Part shown: positions 27,325-37,269 of the stretch, in pieces | How the letters are laid out: each line of letters starts with the position of its first letter | How positions within the stretch are numbered: position 1 is the first letter of the stretch | Assembly (NCBI RefSeq): GCF_000374645.1 | Contig: NZ_KB894814.1 | Location: 41,838 to 93,766 of the forward strand | DNA length: 51,929 bases | Reading direction: 5' to 3' | Source: Arhodomonas aquaeolei DSM 8974 | Lineage (GTDB): Bacteria > Pseudomonadota > Gammaproteobacteria > Nitrococcales > Nitrococcaceae | The notes under the pieces: generated by a model | The model's input: the letters and a program-made list of their open reading frames with translations, nothing else | Told to the model about the DNA's origin: nothing | Databases searched by the model: none | Made by a program: the position numbers and the translations under genes

Positions 27325-29520
27325 TTACCGGCCACCGGCACCGGCCGCGGCGACTTCATCCGGAGCCGCGCTGTCCTGCAACGCCTGAAGCCGGGCGTAG
27401 TGACCTCCGTGGCGCAGCAGCTCAGCATGACTCCCTGATTCCACTACACGGCCCTTTTCCATGACGATGATGCGGTGCGCGTCTCTCACGGCGCTGAGCC
27501 GGTGCGCGATGATGAACACCGTCCGGCCGCGCACGATCCGCCGCATGTTCTGCTGGACGAGACGTTCCGACTCGTAATCGAGCGCGCTGGTGGCCTCATC
27601 GAAAACCAGGATCTTCGGATCCATGATCAGCGCCCGTGCAATGGCAATACGCTGACGCTGGCCACCGGAAAGATTGGCGCCGTGCTCCCCGACCATGGTG
27701 TCGTAGCCTTCCGGCAATTCCAGGATGAAGTCATGGGCCCCGGCGAGCTTCGCCGCGGCAATCACGCGTTCCATTGAGAGCCCCGGGTCGGCGAGCGCGA
27801 TGTTCTCCCGCACCGTTCGATTGAACAGCCGGCTTTCCTGCAGCACGACACCGATATTCCGCCGCAGCCATGCAGTGTCGACCATGCGCAGATCGACGCC
27901 GTCCACGAGTACGCGCCCCGACTCGGGCACATGCAGTCGCTGTATGAGCTTGGTCAGTGTGCTCTTGCCGGAACCCGATCGGCCGACAATACCGATGACC
28001 TCGCCGGGCTCGGCATGGAGGCTGAGGTCGGAGAGGATTTCAGGCGTATCCGGCCGATAGCGGAAGGTGACATGCTCCAGGCGGACGTCGCCCCTGACGG
28101 AGGGCAGGGCGGCCCGGTTGGGGTTGTATCCCGGCTCCGCGGGCGCGTTGAGTATGTCCCCCAGCCGCTCTATGGAAATGCCGGCCTGCTGAAAGTCCTG
28201 CCAGAGGCGGACGAGCCGGAGTATCGGTCCGCTGACCCGTCCGGCAAGCATATTGAATGCGACAAGCTGGCCGACGGTCAGCTCTGCGTCGATCACCAGC
28301 CGGGCACCGATCCACAGGATCAGCAGCGTCGTGAGCTTGTTGATGAAGCTGGCCGACTGGTTGGCGACGTTCCCCAGGTTGGTGGCACGGAAACTGGCCC
28401 GGACGTAGCCGGCCAGCTGCTCCTCCCAGCGGGCTCGCATCTGGGGCTCCACCGCCATGGCCTTGATCGTTTCAACGCCGCTCACCGATTCGACGAGGAA
28501 GGCCTGGTTCTCCGCGCCACGCCGGAACTTCTCGTCCAGCCGTGCACGCAGAACGGGCGTCATCAGAACGGAGAGGATCACGTATAGCGGAATACTGCCC
28601 AGAACGACCATCAGCAGCGTCGGGCTGTAGAAGTACATGACCACCAGAAAGACGAGCGTGAAAAACAGGTCGATGACCAGCGTTAACGCCGACCCGGTGA
28701 TGAAGTTGCGGATGGTCTCCAGCTCCCGCACGCGGGCCACGGAGTCCCCGACACGCCGGGCCTCGAAATAGCTGACCGGAAGCGAGAGCAGGTGCCGGTA
28801 CAGCCGCGCCCCCAGTTCGACATCGATCCGGTTGGTCGTGTGGGAAAACAGATAGGTCCGCAGCCCGCCGAGCACCACGTCGAACAGCGCGACGATCAGA
28901 AACCCGGCGGCAAGGACATCGAGCGTCGTCAGCCCCTTGTGAACCAGGACCTTGTCGACAATGACCTGAAAGAACAACGGCGTGACCAGCGCAAAGAGCT
29001 GGATGAAGAAAGAGGCGACCAGCACCTCACCGAGAATACGGCGGTAACGCGCGATGACAGGCAGGAACCAGCGGATGTCGAACCGCCGGCGCAGTTCCTC
29101 GGCGAGGGCGCGGCGGGTGATCAGAATGGCGCGGCCCGTCCATTCCGCCTGAAAGTCCTCGACGTTTACGGAACGTGGGCGGCCTTCCCGCGGATCGTGG
29201 ATCAGAACGCGATCATCGCCTACCCGGGCCAGGACGACGAAAGTCCCATCCGTCAACTCGGCGATCGCCGGCAAAGGCATGGTGGCGAGGCGCAATGCCC
29301 GCCCGTGGGCACGCTTGGCCCTGAGACCGAGAGTGCGCGCCGCCCTGATCAGGGTCAGCGGGTCCACCGTCTCACCGGCTGGAGAGAACTCCCGCCTGAG
29401 CTGGCGCTCGTCTGCCGGCAGCTGGTAGTAACGTGAAACCAGCCTCAGACACGCAAGGCCGGTGTCGACGGCCCCTACCGAGGGCTCTTCCGTGTCACCC
29501 ACAACAACATCCCTGTTCAT
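27325..29520 (-). CDS. HlyB-type ABC exporter for RTX protein secretion
   Basis: A 731-residue ABC half-transporter with an N-terminal C39-like domain, a six-helix membrane domain (about residues 160-440) and an ATPase domain: Walker A GRSGSGKST, signature LSGGQRQRIAIARAL, Walker B ILVFDEATSALD. The peptidase-like domain reads DTGLACLRLVSRYY. The catalytic cysteine expected in C39 peptidases (DCGxACL) is replaced by Thr, so this is a non-cleaving docking domain as in HlyB. It therefore exports full-length RTX cargo, not double-glycine leader peptides. It is the first gene of the leftward unit hlyB-hlyD-unknowns-RTX; the promoter should be in 29521-29700. Confidence 0.94.
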   Translation of the reverse strand: MNRDVVVGDTEEPSVGAVDTGLACLRLVSRYYQLPADERQLRREFSPAGETVDPLTLIRAARTLGLRAKRAHGRALRLATMPLPAIAELTDGTFVVLARVGDDRVLIHDPREGRPRSVNVEDFQAEWTGRAILITRRALAEELRRRFDIRWFLPVIARYRRILGEVLVASFFIQLFALVTPLFFQVIVDKVLVHKGLTTLDVLAAGFLIVALFDVVLGGLRTYLFSHTTNRIDVELGARLYRHLLSLPVSYFEARRVGDSVARVRELETIRNFITGSALTLVIDLFFTLVFLVVMYFYSPTLLMVVLGSIPLYVILSVLMTPVLRARLDEKFRRGAENQAFLVESVSGVETIKAMAVEPQMRARWEEQLAGYVRASFRATNLGNVANQSASFINKLTTLLILWIGARLVIDAELTVGQLVAFNMLAGRVSGPILRLVRLWQDFQQAGISIERLGDILNAPAEPGYNPNRAALPSVRGDVRLEHVTFRYRPDTPEILSDLSLHAEPGEVIGIVGRSGSGKSTLTKLIQRLHVPESGRVLVDGVDLRMVDTAWLRRNIGVVLQESRLFNRTVRENIALADPGLSMERVIAAAKLAGAHDFILELPEGYDTMVGEHGANLSGGQRQRIAIARALIMDPKILVFDEATSALDYESERLVQQNMRRIVRGRTVFIIAHRLSAVRDAHRIIVMEKGRVVESGSHAELLRHGGHYARLQALQDSAAPDEVAAAGAGGR

Positions 29521-29744
29521 CCTCGACGGAGAAACTGTCTATAACAGTAGCCGATGCCATCCTTGGAGCATCGACCGTTTGTCAGTTTTTTGCGTCTCTA
29601 GCCCCCTGTGTACAGGGTGACACCCCAGTCGCGCAACGCGCGGGGCAGCGCGGCATCGCCCTGAAACAACGATAGGCGGCCCCCATTTGGGCTGCGCCGA
29701 CATACAGCGGTTATACTTAGAGGTTTACTACGGAACCTTCTCGC

Positions 29745-30730
29745 ATGCCAGCACGCGCCGCCGTCGGCCTCGGCACGCTCGCGGTCATCACGCTCGTCAG
29801 CCTGTGCGCGGCGATCTCCTCGGGGAGTGTCGCGGTCGCGCCGCACGACGTGTGGCTGGCGGTGACCGGGGGCGGGGCCTCCGATACCGCGGCCACCGTG
29901 ATCCGTGAGCTGCGCATGCCCCGCGCGGCGGCGGGCTTCGTTACCGGCGGGCTGCTGGCGCTGGCCGGTGCGCTGATGCAGGTGCTGCTGCGCAACCCCC
30001 TGGCGGACCCGTACGTGCTCGGTATCTCCGGCGGCGCAGCGGTGGGGGCACTGGGCTCGACCCTGCTCGGCCTGGGCGCGTTCTGGATGTCCGGCAGCGC
30101 CTTCGCCGGTGCGGCTATCACCATGGTCCTGGTCTTCGGGCTCTCCCACGGCCACGGTGGCTGGACGCCGACCCGGCTGCTGCTCAACGGCGTGGTGGTC
30201 GCCGCCGGCTGGGGCGCGGTGGTGAGTTTCCTGCTCTCGGTGGGACCGCCCACGGAGCTGCGGGGGATGCTCTTCTGGCTGATGGGCGACCTCGCCGGGG
30301 CGGGCTCGGCGGGCTGGCCCGCGGCGGTCCTGGCGATCGGGCTGGCGGCCACGCTGGCGGTGGCGCGGGATCTCAACCTGCTCGCCCGCGGCGAGCTCCA
30401 GGCCCAGGCGCTGGGCGTGGCCATCGGCCGGCTGCGCCTGCTGATCTACGTGCTCGCCTCGCTGCTCACGGCCACGGCGGTCACCGTCGCCGGGACGGTG
30501 GGCTTCGTCGGGCTGGTGGTGCCCCACCTGCTGCGGCTGGTGATGGGCAGCGACCACCGCGTGCTGCTGCCCGGCTGCGTGCTCCTCGGCGGCAGCTTCA
30601 TCGTGCTCGCGGACACGCTGGCACGCACGGCCTTTGCGCCGCAGCAGCTCCCCGTTGGCGTGTTCTCGGCGTTCATCGGGGTGCCGGTGTTCCTGTTCCT
30701 GCTCTATCGCGGCGGCCGGGGAGCGGCGTG

Positions 30731-30731
<1 letters not shown>
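29745..30731 (+). CDS. btuC: Vitamin B12 ABC importer permease BtuC (FecCD family)
   Basis: A 328-residue permease with about ten helices. The FecCD motifs LRMPRAAAGFVTGGLLALAG, NPLADPYVLGISGGAA and GTVGFVGLVVPHLLRLVMG are conserved. Assignment to cobalamin rather than iron-siderophore uptake rests on the overlapping ATPase gene and the B12 genes nearby, including a btuF in another operon. Its stop overlaps the btuD start (GTGATG). No cobalamin riboswitch is visible in 29521-29744. A -10-like TTATACTT lies near 29711. Confidence 0.8.
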
Positions 30732-31498
<767 letters not shown>

Positions 31499-31618
31499 AT
31501 CCGACGGCGCATTCGATCGCCGGGGAAAGAATGGCGGTTACGGTAGCCACCGACCCGAGGGACGGGATCAGCGGCCGTTCATGTGGACCAGCATTGCCGT
31601 CGTGCGACACGACCGCGG

Positions 31619-31647
31619 CTGTCGGTTGCCAGGAGCAACCGACCTAC
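31619..31647 (-). repeat. GTAG-type REP palindrome, copy C
   Basis: CTGTCGGTTGCCAGGAGCAA begins the element, which ends CCGACCTAC. It is the inverted form of the 1255-1283 REP with one loop base changed. It sits at the junction between the two 215-bp units. Confidence 0.85.
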
Positions 31648-31833
31648 CCGAACTACGGCCACCCGATCCGCATCATCGACGACGGCGAGCGGCGGGCCTT
31701 CCTGCCGGCCTGAATCCGACGGCGCATTCGATCGCCGGGGAAAGAATGGCGGTTACGGTAGCCACCGGCCCGAGGGACGGGATCAGCGGCCGTTCATGTG
31801 GACCAGCATTGCCGTCGTGCGACACGACCGCGG

Positions 31834-31862
31834 CTGTCGGTTGCCAGGAGCAACCGACCTAC
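31834..31862 (-). repeat. GTAG-type REP palindrome, copy D
   Basis: Identical to copy C and exactly 215 bp further on, at the end of the second unit of the tandem duplication. Confidence 0.85.
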
Positions 31863-31944
31863 CCGAACCGAAGCCGACCGCGCGTTCCCACGGGAAATGA
31901 CCCGGGTCGGCCTGTCGTGTGAATCCAGCGCCGCACACGCGCCG

Positions 31945-32020
31945 GTCGTGCACCGCAAGGCGTGCGACATCCAGGTGGTCTCGCGGGAATGTCGCACACG
32001 GCCCGCAGCCGTGCGCGACT
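31945..32020. repeat. Paired imperfect palindromes between convergent genes
   Basis: Two hairpin-forming stretches lie in series: GTCGTGCACCGCAAGGCG followed by TGCGAC, and GTCGCACACGGC-CCGCA-GCCGTGCGCGAC. They are also mutually complementary through GTGCGACAT (31962-31970) and ATGTCGCAC (31989-31997). They lie between btuD (+) and the adenosyltransferase gene (-) and could act as a bidirectional terminator or a second REP family. Confidence 0.5.
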
Positions 32021-32039
32021 TACGCGGGCCCCCGCCGCG

Positions 32040-32612
32040 TCAGCCCTCGCGGTAGCGGCCCGGCACCCACAGGAGGTCGCCGTCGCCCTCGCTGGCGTTG
32101 ACGTGGCGCGCGGCGACGAAGAGGTAGTCGGAAAGGCGGTTGACGTAGCCCAGCGCCGCCTCGTTGATGCGGCTCTCGCGCTGCAGGGTGACCAGCTTGC
32201 GCTCGGCGCGGCGGGCGACGGTGCGGGCCATGTGCAGGTGGGCGGCGCGGGCGACGCCCCCCGGCAGGATGAACGAGCGCAGCGACTCCAGCTCGGCGTT
32301 GTAGGCGTCGATGCAGCCCTCGAGCCACGCCACCTGCGCGGGGTCGAGGCGCAGGGGCTCGTGCTTGAGCGCCGCCTCCATGGGCGTGGCCAGGTCGGCG
32401 CCGAGGTCGAAGAGGTCGTTCTGGATGCGCTCCAGCTCGGTCTCCAGCCGTCCCGCGGCACCGACACGCGCGAGGCCGATGGTGGCGTTGAGCTCGTCGA
32501 TGGTGCCGTAGGCCGCCACCCGGGGCGCGTCCTTGGGCACGCGGCTGCCGTCGACGAGGGCGGTGTCACCGGCGTCGCCGGTTCGTGTGTAGATCTTGGT
32601 CAGACGGACCAT
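32040..32612 (-). CDS. PduO-type cob(I)alamin adenosyltransferase
   Basis: A 190-residue enzyme that transfers the adenosyl group of ATP to cob(I)alamin. It is recognised by KIYTRTGDAGDTALVDGSRV at the N-terminus, the YGTIDELNATIGLAR motif and the C-terminal ARRAERKLVTLQRE and VNRLSDYLFVAARHVN segments. In other genomes such enzymes sit beside B12-dependent mutases and load AdoCbl directly onto them. Here it follows hcmA by 67 bp in the same direction, which fits. It is unrelated in fold to the CobO-type enzyme encoded at 45656. Confidence 0.95.
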   Translation of the reverse strand: MVRLTKIYTRTGDAGDTALVDGSRVPKDAPRVAAYGTIDELNATIGLARVGAAGRLETELERIQNDLFDLGADLATPMEAALKHEPLRLDPAQVAWLEGCIDAYNAELESLRSFILPGGVARAAHLHMARTVARRAERKLVTLQRESRINEAALGYVNRLSDYLFVAARHVNASEGDGDLLWVPGRYREG

Positions 32613-32679
32613 GGTGCACGCCTCTCTCCGGCCGGGCCCGCGGCCCGGCCTTGCTGTCCCGTTTGCGTCGCTGGGCGCG

Positions 32680-34374
32680 TCAGATCACCGGGGTCTCGCG
32701 GTAGGTGCCCCAGATCTCGCGCAGGGTCTCGACGATATCACCCATGGACGCGCCCGCCTTCACCAGCTCGATGGTCACCGGCATGATGTTGCGCGACTCG
32801 TCCTCGGCGGTCTCCCGCAGCTCCTCGATGAGCCGCTGCACCTCGGCCTCGTCGCGCTCCTGGCGCACCCGCTCGAGCCGCTCGATCTGGCGGCGCTCCG
32901 TCTCCGGGTCGTGGGGATGGGTCTCGATGTCGACCTTCTCCTCCTCCTCGACGAAGCAGTTGACCCCGATCACCGGCCGCTCGCCGCTCGCCTTGCGGAT
33001 GGCGAAGTCGTAGGCGGAGTCGGCGATCCCTTTCTGGAACCAGCCGTCCTCGATGGCCTTGAGGGTGCCGCCCATCTCGTCGACCTTGGCCAGTATGCTG
33101 TTGATCTGGCGCTCCATCTCGTCGGTGAGGGACTCCACGTAGTAGGAGCCGCCAATGGGGTCGATGACCTGGTCCACGCCGGTCTCGTAGGCGATGACCT
33201 GCTGGGTACGCAGGGCGATGCGCATGGCCTCCTCGGTGGGGATGGCGAAGGCCTCGTCCATGCCGTTGGTGTGCAGCGACTGGGCCCCGCCGAGCACCGC
33301 GGAGAGCGCCTGGAAGGCGGTGCGCACGATGTTGACCTGGTACTGCGGCTTGGTCAGGGTCGCCGCGGCGGTCTGGGCGTGGAAGCGCAGGCGGCAGGAC
33401 TCGGGCTTCTGCGCCCCGAAGCGCTCGGCCATGATCTTGGCGTACACCCGGCGGGCGGCACGGAACTTGGCGATCTCCTCGAAGAAGTCCGCCTGGCTGA
33501 CGAAGAAGAACGACAGCCTGGGCGCGAAGTTGTCCACGCTCACGCCCGCCTTGATCGCCTCCTCGACGTACTGGATGGTCGTCGCCATGGTGTAGGCGAC
33601 CTCCTGCACGGCGGTCGCCCCGGCCTCGGAGATGTGGTAGCCGGAGATGTTCACCGGGTTGTAGCGGCGCATGTGCTCGGCGCCATACTGGATGCAGTCG
33701 CGCACCAGGCGCACCGACGGCCGCACCGGGTAGATCCACTCCTTCTGGGCGATGTACTCCTTGAGGATATCGTTCTGGATCGTGCCCGAGAGGTCGTTGA
33801 GGTCGTAGCCGCGCTTCTGGGCCAGGGCGATGTACATCGCGTACAGGATCCAGGCCGAGGGGTTGATGGTCATCGACACCGAGATCTTGGTCAGGTCGAT
33901 GCCCTCGAACAGCGTCTCCATGTCCGAGAGGGTGTCGATCGCCACGCCCTCGCGGCCGACCTCGCCGTGGCTCATGCCGTGGTCGGAGTCGTAGCCCATG
34001 AGGGTGGGCATGTCGAAGTCCACCGACAGCCCCGTCTGCCCCACCGAGAGCAGGTACTTGAAGCGCTCGTTGGTCTCCGCGGCGGTGCCGAAGCCGGCGA
34101 TCTGCCGCATGGTCCAGTGCCGGCCGCGGTACATCGTCGGGTAGGGCCCGCGGGTGAACGGGTAGCGCCCGGGCAGGCCGATGTCGGCGTAGTCCGTGTC
34201 GGCGATGTCCACCGGCGTGTAGACGCGGTTGACCGGCAGCCCGGCCCCGGTGCGGTACTCGCTCCGGCTCTCGGGCATGCGGCGGATGAAGCCCGCGACC
34301 TCGTTGTCTTCCCAGTCGCGGCGCTCGGCGTCGATGCGCGACACCGCGGCATCGTTGTACAGCTCACTCGTCAT
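32680..34374 (-). CDS. hcmA: 2-hydroxyisobutyryl-CoA mutase large subunit (B12-dependent)
   Basis: A 564-residue acyl-CoA mutase substrate-binding subunit without a B12 domain. ATG 34374 (MTSELYNDAAVS) is chosen; it overlaps the end of the GTPase gene by 11 bp. Specificity residues are visible. WTMRQIAGF has Ile92 where methylmalonyl-CoA mutase has Tyr89 and isobutyryl-CoA mutase Phe80. GLSVDFDMPT has Asp119 where methylmalonyl-CoA mutase has Ala. KEYIAQKEW has Gln210 where methylmalonyl-CoA mutase has Arg207. Ile, Asp and Gln at these sites are the signature reported for HcmA of Aquincola tertiaricarbonis (Ile90, Asp117). The enzyme isomerises 2-hydroxyisobutyryl-CoA and (S)-3-hydroxybutyryl-CoA with HcmB. 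Neighbours match the known hcm cluster. Confidence 0.88.
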   Translation of the reverse strand: MTSELYNDAAVSRIDAERRDWEDNEVAGFIRRMPESRSEYRTGAGLPVNRVYTPVDIADTDYADIGLPGRYPFTRGPYPTMYRGRHWTMRQIAGFGTAAETNERFKYLLSVGQTGLSVDFDMPTLMGYDSDHGMSHGEVGREGVAIDTLSDMETLFEGIDLTKISVSMTINPSAWILYAMYIALAQKRGYDLNDLSGTIQNDILKEYIAQKEWIYPVRPSVRLVRDCIQYGAEHMRRYNPVNISGYHISEAGATAVQEVAYTMATTIQYVEEAIKAGVSVDNFAPRLSFFFVSQADFFEEIAKFRAARRVYAKIMAERFGAQKPESCRLRFHAQTAAATLTKPQYQVNIVRTAFQALSAVLGGAQSLHTNGMDEAFAIPTEEAMRIALRTQQVIAYETGVDQVIDPIGGSYYVESLTDEMERQINSILAKVDEMGGTLKAIEDGWFQKGIADSAYDFAIRKASGERPVIGVNCFVEEEEKVDIETHPHDPETERRQIERLERVRQERDEAEVQRLIEELRETAEDESRNIMPVTIELVKAGASMGDIVETLREIWGTYRETPVI

Positions 34375-35341
34375 AACGAATCCTCTCCTTGACCGTGTCC
34401 AGCAGTTCCAGGGCGGCCCCGTGCGGGTCCAGCTCACGCTCGACGACGCGCTCGAGCATGGCGTCGATGCGCTCCGGGTGGGCCCGGAGGAAGCTGTCGC
34501 GCACGATCTCCTCGGCGATCTTGACGACCCGGGTGCTCGCGATGCGGCGGCGCCGGGTATCGATCTCGCCGGTGCGGTTAAGGTGTTCCCGGTGGCGGTC
34601 CAGGGCGGCGAGCAGCTCGTCGAAGCCGCTCCCCTCCTCCGTGCTCGTGGGGATGACCGGCACGTGCCAGGCGTCCGGCCCCTCGGGCATGCTCATCATC
34701 AGCATGGACTTGAGCTCGCGGACGGTGCGGTTGGCGTCCGGCCGGTCGGCCTTGCTGACCACGTGCACGTCGGCGATCTCCAGGATCCCCGCCTTGATGG
34801 CCTGGATGTCGTCACCCAGCCCGGGGGCATTGACCACGACGGTGGTGTGCGCGGCGCGCACCACGTCCACCTCGTCCTGGCCCACACCCACGGTCTCGAT
34901 GAGCACGACGTCGAAGCCGCCGGCGTCGAGCACGTCCACCGCGTCCAGGGCCGGACGGGCGAGCCCGCCGAGGCTCCCGCGGGTGGCCATGCTGCGGATG
35001 AACACCCCCGGGTCGCTCACCAGCTCCGACATGCGGATGCGATCGCCGAGGATCGCGCCGCCCGAGAACGGGCTGGACGGATCGATGGCGATCACCGCGA
35101 CCCGCCGGCCACTGCCGCGCACCGTGCGCGCCAGCTCGCTGACCAGCGACGACTTGCCCGCCCCGGGCACGCCGGTGATGCCGACCACGTGGGCGCGGCC
35201 GGTGCGCCGATACAGCGCCGCCAGGGCGTCCCGGCACTCACGCTCGCCACCCTCGGTGCGGGTGATCAGCCGGGCCATGGCCCGGGGATCGCCGTTGCAC
35301 ACGCGCTCGGCGAGCTCGTCGGAGGCGATGCGATCAGCCAT
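34364..35341 (-). CDS. MeaB/ArgK-type GTPase chaperone of the mutase (MeaH)
   Basis: A 325-residue G3E-type GTPase. Walker A GVPGAGKSSLVSELA, the switch region IDPSSPFSGGAILGDRIRM, IETVGVGQDEVDVV and the base-specificity motif VSKADR are present. These proteins gate AdoCbl transfer and protect B12-dependent mutases from inactivation. It overlaps the ligase gene upstream by 8 bp and hcmA downstream by 11 bp, so its partner is almost certainly this mutase. Confidence 0.93.
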   Translation of the reverse strand: MADRIASDELAERVCNGDPRAMARLITRTEGGERECRDALAALYRRTGRAHVVGITGVPGAGKSSLVSELARTVRGSGRRVAVIAIDPSSPFSGGAILGDRIRMSELVSDPGVFIRSMATRGSLGGLARPALDAVDVLDAGGFDVVLIETVGVGQDEVDVVRAAHTTVVVNAPGLGDDIQAIKAGILEIADVHVVSKADRPDANRTVRELKSMLMMSMPEGPDAWHVPVIPTSTEEGSGFDELLAALDRHREHLNRTGEIDTRRRRIASTRVVKIAEEIVRDSFLRAHPERIDAMLERVVERELDPHGAALELLDTVKERIRYDE

Positions 35342-36767
35342 CGGTGCCGCTCCCGGCGCGCCGGTTGAGCGTGCGGTAGAGATCGCGATCGTCGATCACG
35401 CGCTTCGCCTTGAAGTCGGTGCGCTCGAAGGTGCCGGGGGAGACCACCTCGATGGCCACGCGCAGGCCGAGCACCCGGTTCAGCGCGGCGGCCGCAGTCT
35501 CGCTGAAGCGCTCCATCGCCGGCGCCCCGGCCGACTCCGTGGCCGTGTCCGCCTCCACCTGCACGGCGAGCTCGTCCATCACGCCCTCGCGTGAGACGAC
35601 GATCCGGTGCTCGCCGCCGTAGCCTTCCAGCTCCGTGAGCACGGCAGCGATCTCGCTGGGGTACACGTTCTCGCCGCGGATCTGGAACATGTCGTCGATG
35701 CGCCCGTAAATGCCCTGGGGCAGGCGCGGATAGGTCCGGCCGCAGGGGTTGTCCTCCATCACCCAGTGGGTGAGATCGCCTGAGAACAGCCGGATCATGG
35801 GCTGGGAGGTGCGCTCCAGGGTGGTGTAGACCGGCGTCCCCTGGCTGCCGTAGGGCACGCGGCGGAAGCTCTCGGGGTCGCAGACCTCGGTGTAGACGAT
35901 GTCCTGCCACAACAGCATGCCGTCGGTGTCGGCACTGCCGGCGCCGTGCATCCAGGGGGTGACCTCGGCCATCGTGCCGCAGTCCACCACCCGCGCACCG
36001 AAGGTCTCGGCGATACTGTCGCGGATCCCCGGGATGGAGCCGCCGGGTTCGCCGGAGAAGAACATCACGCGGATGCCGAACTCCCGCGGGTCCACACCCT
36101 CCTCCCGGGCGACCTCGGCGAGGCGCTGGGCGTACGAGGGCGTGCTGTAGAAGCCGGCGGGCTGCATCATGCGCAGCCAGGTCACCGCGCGGGAGGTCAT
36201 CCCCGGCGCGCCGGCACCGAACGGGAAGGCCTTGCAGCCGAGCCGCTCAGCGCCGATGAGCGCCCCCCAGGAGCCCATGTACAGGCTCAGGATGGCGGCG
36301 ACGAACACCGTGTCCCCCGGGCGCAGGCCCATGCCCCACATGATCCGTGCATGGTTGTTGGCGATGGTGTCCCAGTCCGAGCGGGAGATGCCGAACACCG
36401 TGGGCCGCCCGGACGTCCCCGAGGTCCCGTGGATGTGGTGCACCTCGGCGTCCGGCACGCACAGGTAGTCGCCGAAGGGCGGGTTGGCGCCCTGGGAGGC
36501 GCGCAGCTCATCCTTGGTGACCACCGGCACTCGCTCGAAGTCGGCGAGGCTGCGGATGTCGTCCGGGTGGACCCCGGCCTCGGACCACTTCCGCCGGTAG
36601 AACGGCGCGTGCTCCCAGGCGTAGTGCATGACCTCGCGGAGCCGCCCGACGATGGCCTCGTCACGGCGCTCCGGGTCCATGGTCTCGCGCTCTGGGAACC
36701 AGTAGCGCTGCTCCGGCGCGGGGAAGTAGGTCCCGTCGTAGCGCGGCGGGAACTGCCACTGCTCCAT
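35334..36767 (-). CDS. Acyl-CoA ligase, PaaK-like, probably 2-hydroxyisobutyrate-CoA ligase
   Basis: A 477-residue AMP-forming ligase of the phenylacetate-CoA ligase group: HGTSGTSGRPTVFGIS (phosphate loop), YGRIDDMFQIRGENVYPSEI (hinge) and a C-terminal PaaK-like domain. The start is ATG 36767 (MEQWQFPPRYDG), preceded by GGAGGAGGAG; the frame opens about 48 codons earlier without support. Within an hcmAB-meaH cluster, the known ligase (hcl) activates 2-hydroxyisobutyrate, so I assign this role by context. Phenylacetate activation is unlikely because no paa genes are present. It lies 55 bp after hcmB. Confidence 0.82.
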   Translation of the reverse strand: MEQWQFPPRYDGTYFPAPEQRYWFPERETMDPERRDEAIVGRLREVMHYAWEHAPFYRRKWSEAGVHPDDIRSLADFERVPVVTKDELRASQGANPPFGDYLCVPDAEVHHIHGTSGTSGRPTVFGISRSDWDTIANNHARIMWGMGLRPGDTVFVAAILSLYMGSWGALIGAERLGCKAFPFGAGAPGMTSRAVTWLRMMQPAGFYSTPSYAQRLAEVAREEGVDPREFGIRVMFFSGEPGGSIPGIRDSIAETFGARVVDCGTMAEVTPWMHGAGSADTDGMLLWQDIVYTEVCDPESFRRVPYGSQGTPVYTTLERTSQPMIRLFSGDLTHWVMEDNPCGRTYPRLPQGIYGRIDDMFQIRGENVYPSEIAAVLTELEGYGGEHRIVVSREGVMDELAVQVEADTATESAGAPAMERFSETAAAALNRVLGLRVAIEVVSPGTFERTDFKAKRVIDDRDLYRTLNRRAGSGTDG

Positions 36768-36822
36768 GATCTCCTCCTCCAGCTCTGTCGTTATGTCGTA
36801 TCGCGCCGCAGGCCGGCGGCCG

Positions 36823-37239
36823 TCAGCGCGGACCGCGCTCGGCGACCAGCGAGCGGAAGGCGTCGACGATCTCCTGGGGCGGGGTGTCCTGGAGCAGGAC
36901 CTTCGAGACACCGATGCGCTCGAGCTCGGTGACGTCCTCGTCGGGGATCACCCCGCCGCCGGCGACGATGATGTCCTCGCCGCCCTTCTCGCGGAGCAGT
37001 TCCAGCACCCGCGGAAAGACGGTCATGTGCACGCCCGAGAGCAGGCTGATGCCGAGGATGTCCACGTCCTCCTGCAGGGCGGCGTCCACGACCTCCTCGG
37101 GGGTGCGGTGCAGGCCGGTGTAGACGACGTCCATACCCGCATCGCGCAGGGTCCGGGCGACGATCTTCACACCGCGGTCGTGGCCGTCGAGGCCGACCTT
37201 GGCCAGGAGTACCCGGATGACCGGTTCGCTTTGAGCCAT
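36823..37239 (-). CDS. hcmB: 2-hydroxyisobutyryl-CoA mutase small (B12-binding) subunit
   Basis: A 138-residue cobalamin-binding domain. It carries the DxHxxG motif (GLDGHDRGVKI) that supplies the lower axial histidine to B12, followed by GISLLSGVHMTVFP and VAGGGVIPDED. The start ATG 37239 (MAQSEPVIRV) has AGGAGAGGA before it; about nine further upstream codons are open but unneeded. It corresponds to the stand-alone small subunit of HcmAB or actinobacterial-type mutases. It precedes the ligase and follows the GntR gene by 30 bp. Confidence 0.88.
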   Translation of the reverse strand: MAQSEPVIRVLLAKVGLDGHDRGVKIVARTLRDAGMDVVYTGLHRTPEEVVDAALQEDVDILGISLLSGVHMTVFPRVLELLREKGGEDIIVAGGGVIPDEDVTELERIGVSKVLLQDTPPQEIVDAFRSLVAERGPR

Positions 37240-37269
37240 TTCCTCTCCTCCTCGTTGTGTTCTCACGGT

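Noticed and set aside
27325-29520. Bacteriocin-type peptidase-exporter that could cleave the 33-residue peptide
   Set aside because: The catalytic cysteine of the C39 domain is replaced by threonine, so leader cleavage is unlikely.
29521-29744. A cobalamin riboswitch in front of btuC
   Set aside because: Neither the B12 box nor the GCCGGTG or CCCCCGCAA elements are present.
32680-34374. Methylmalonyl-CoA mutase as the call for the large subunit
   Set aside because: Tyr and Arg of the methylmalonyl-CoA site are replaced by Ile and Gln, and Asp occupies the position seen in HcmA; no epimerase or propionyl-CoA carboxylase genes are near.
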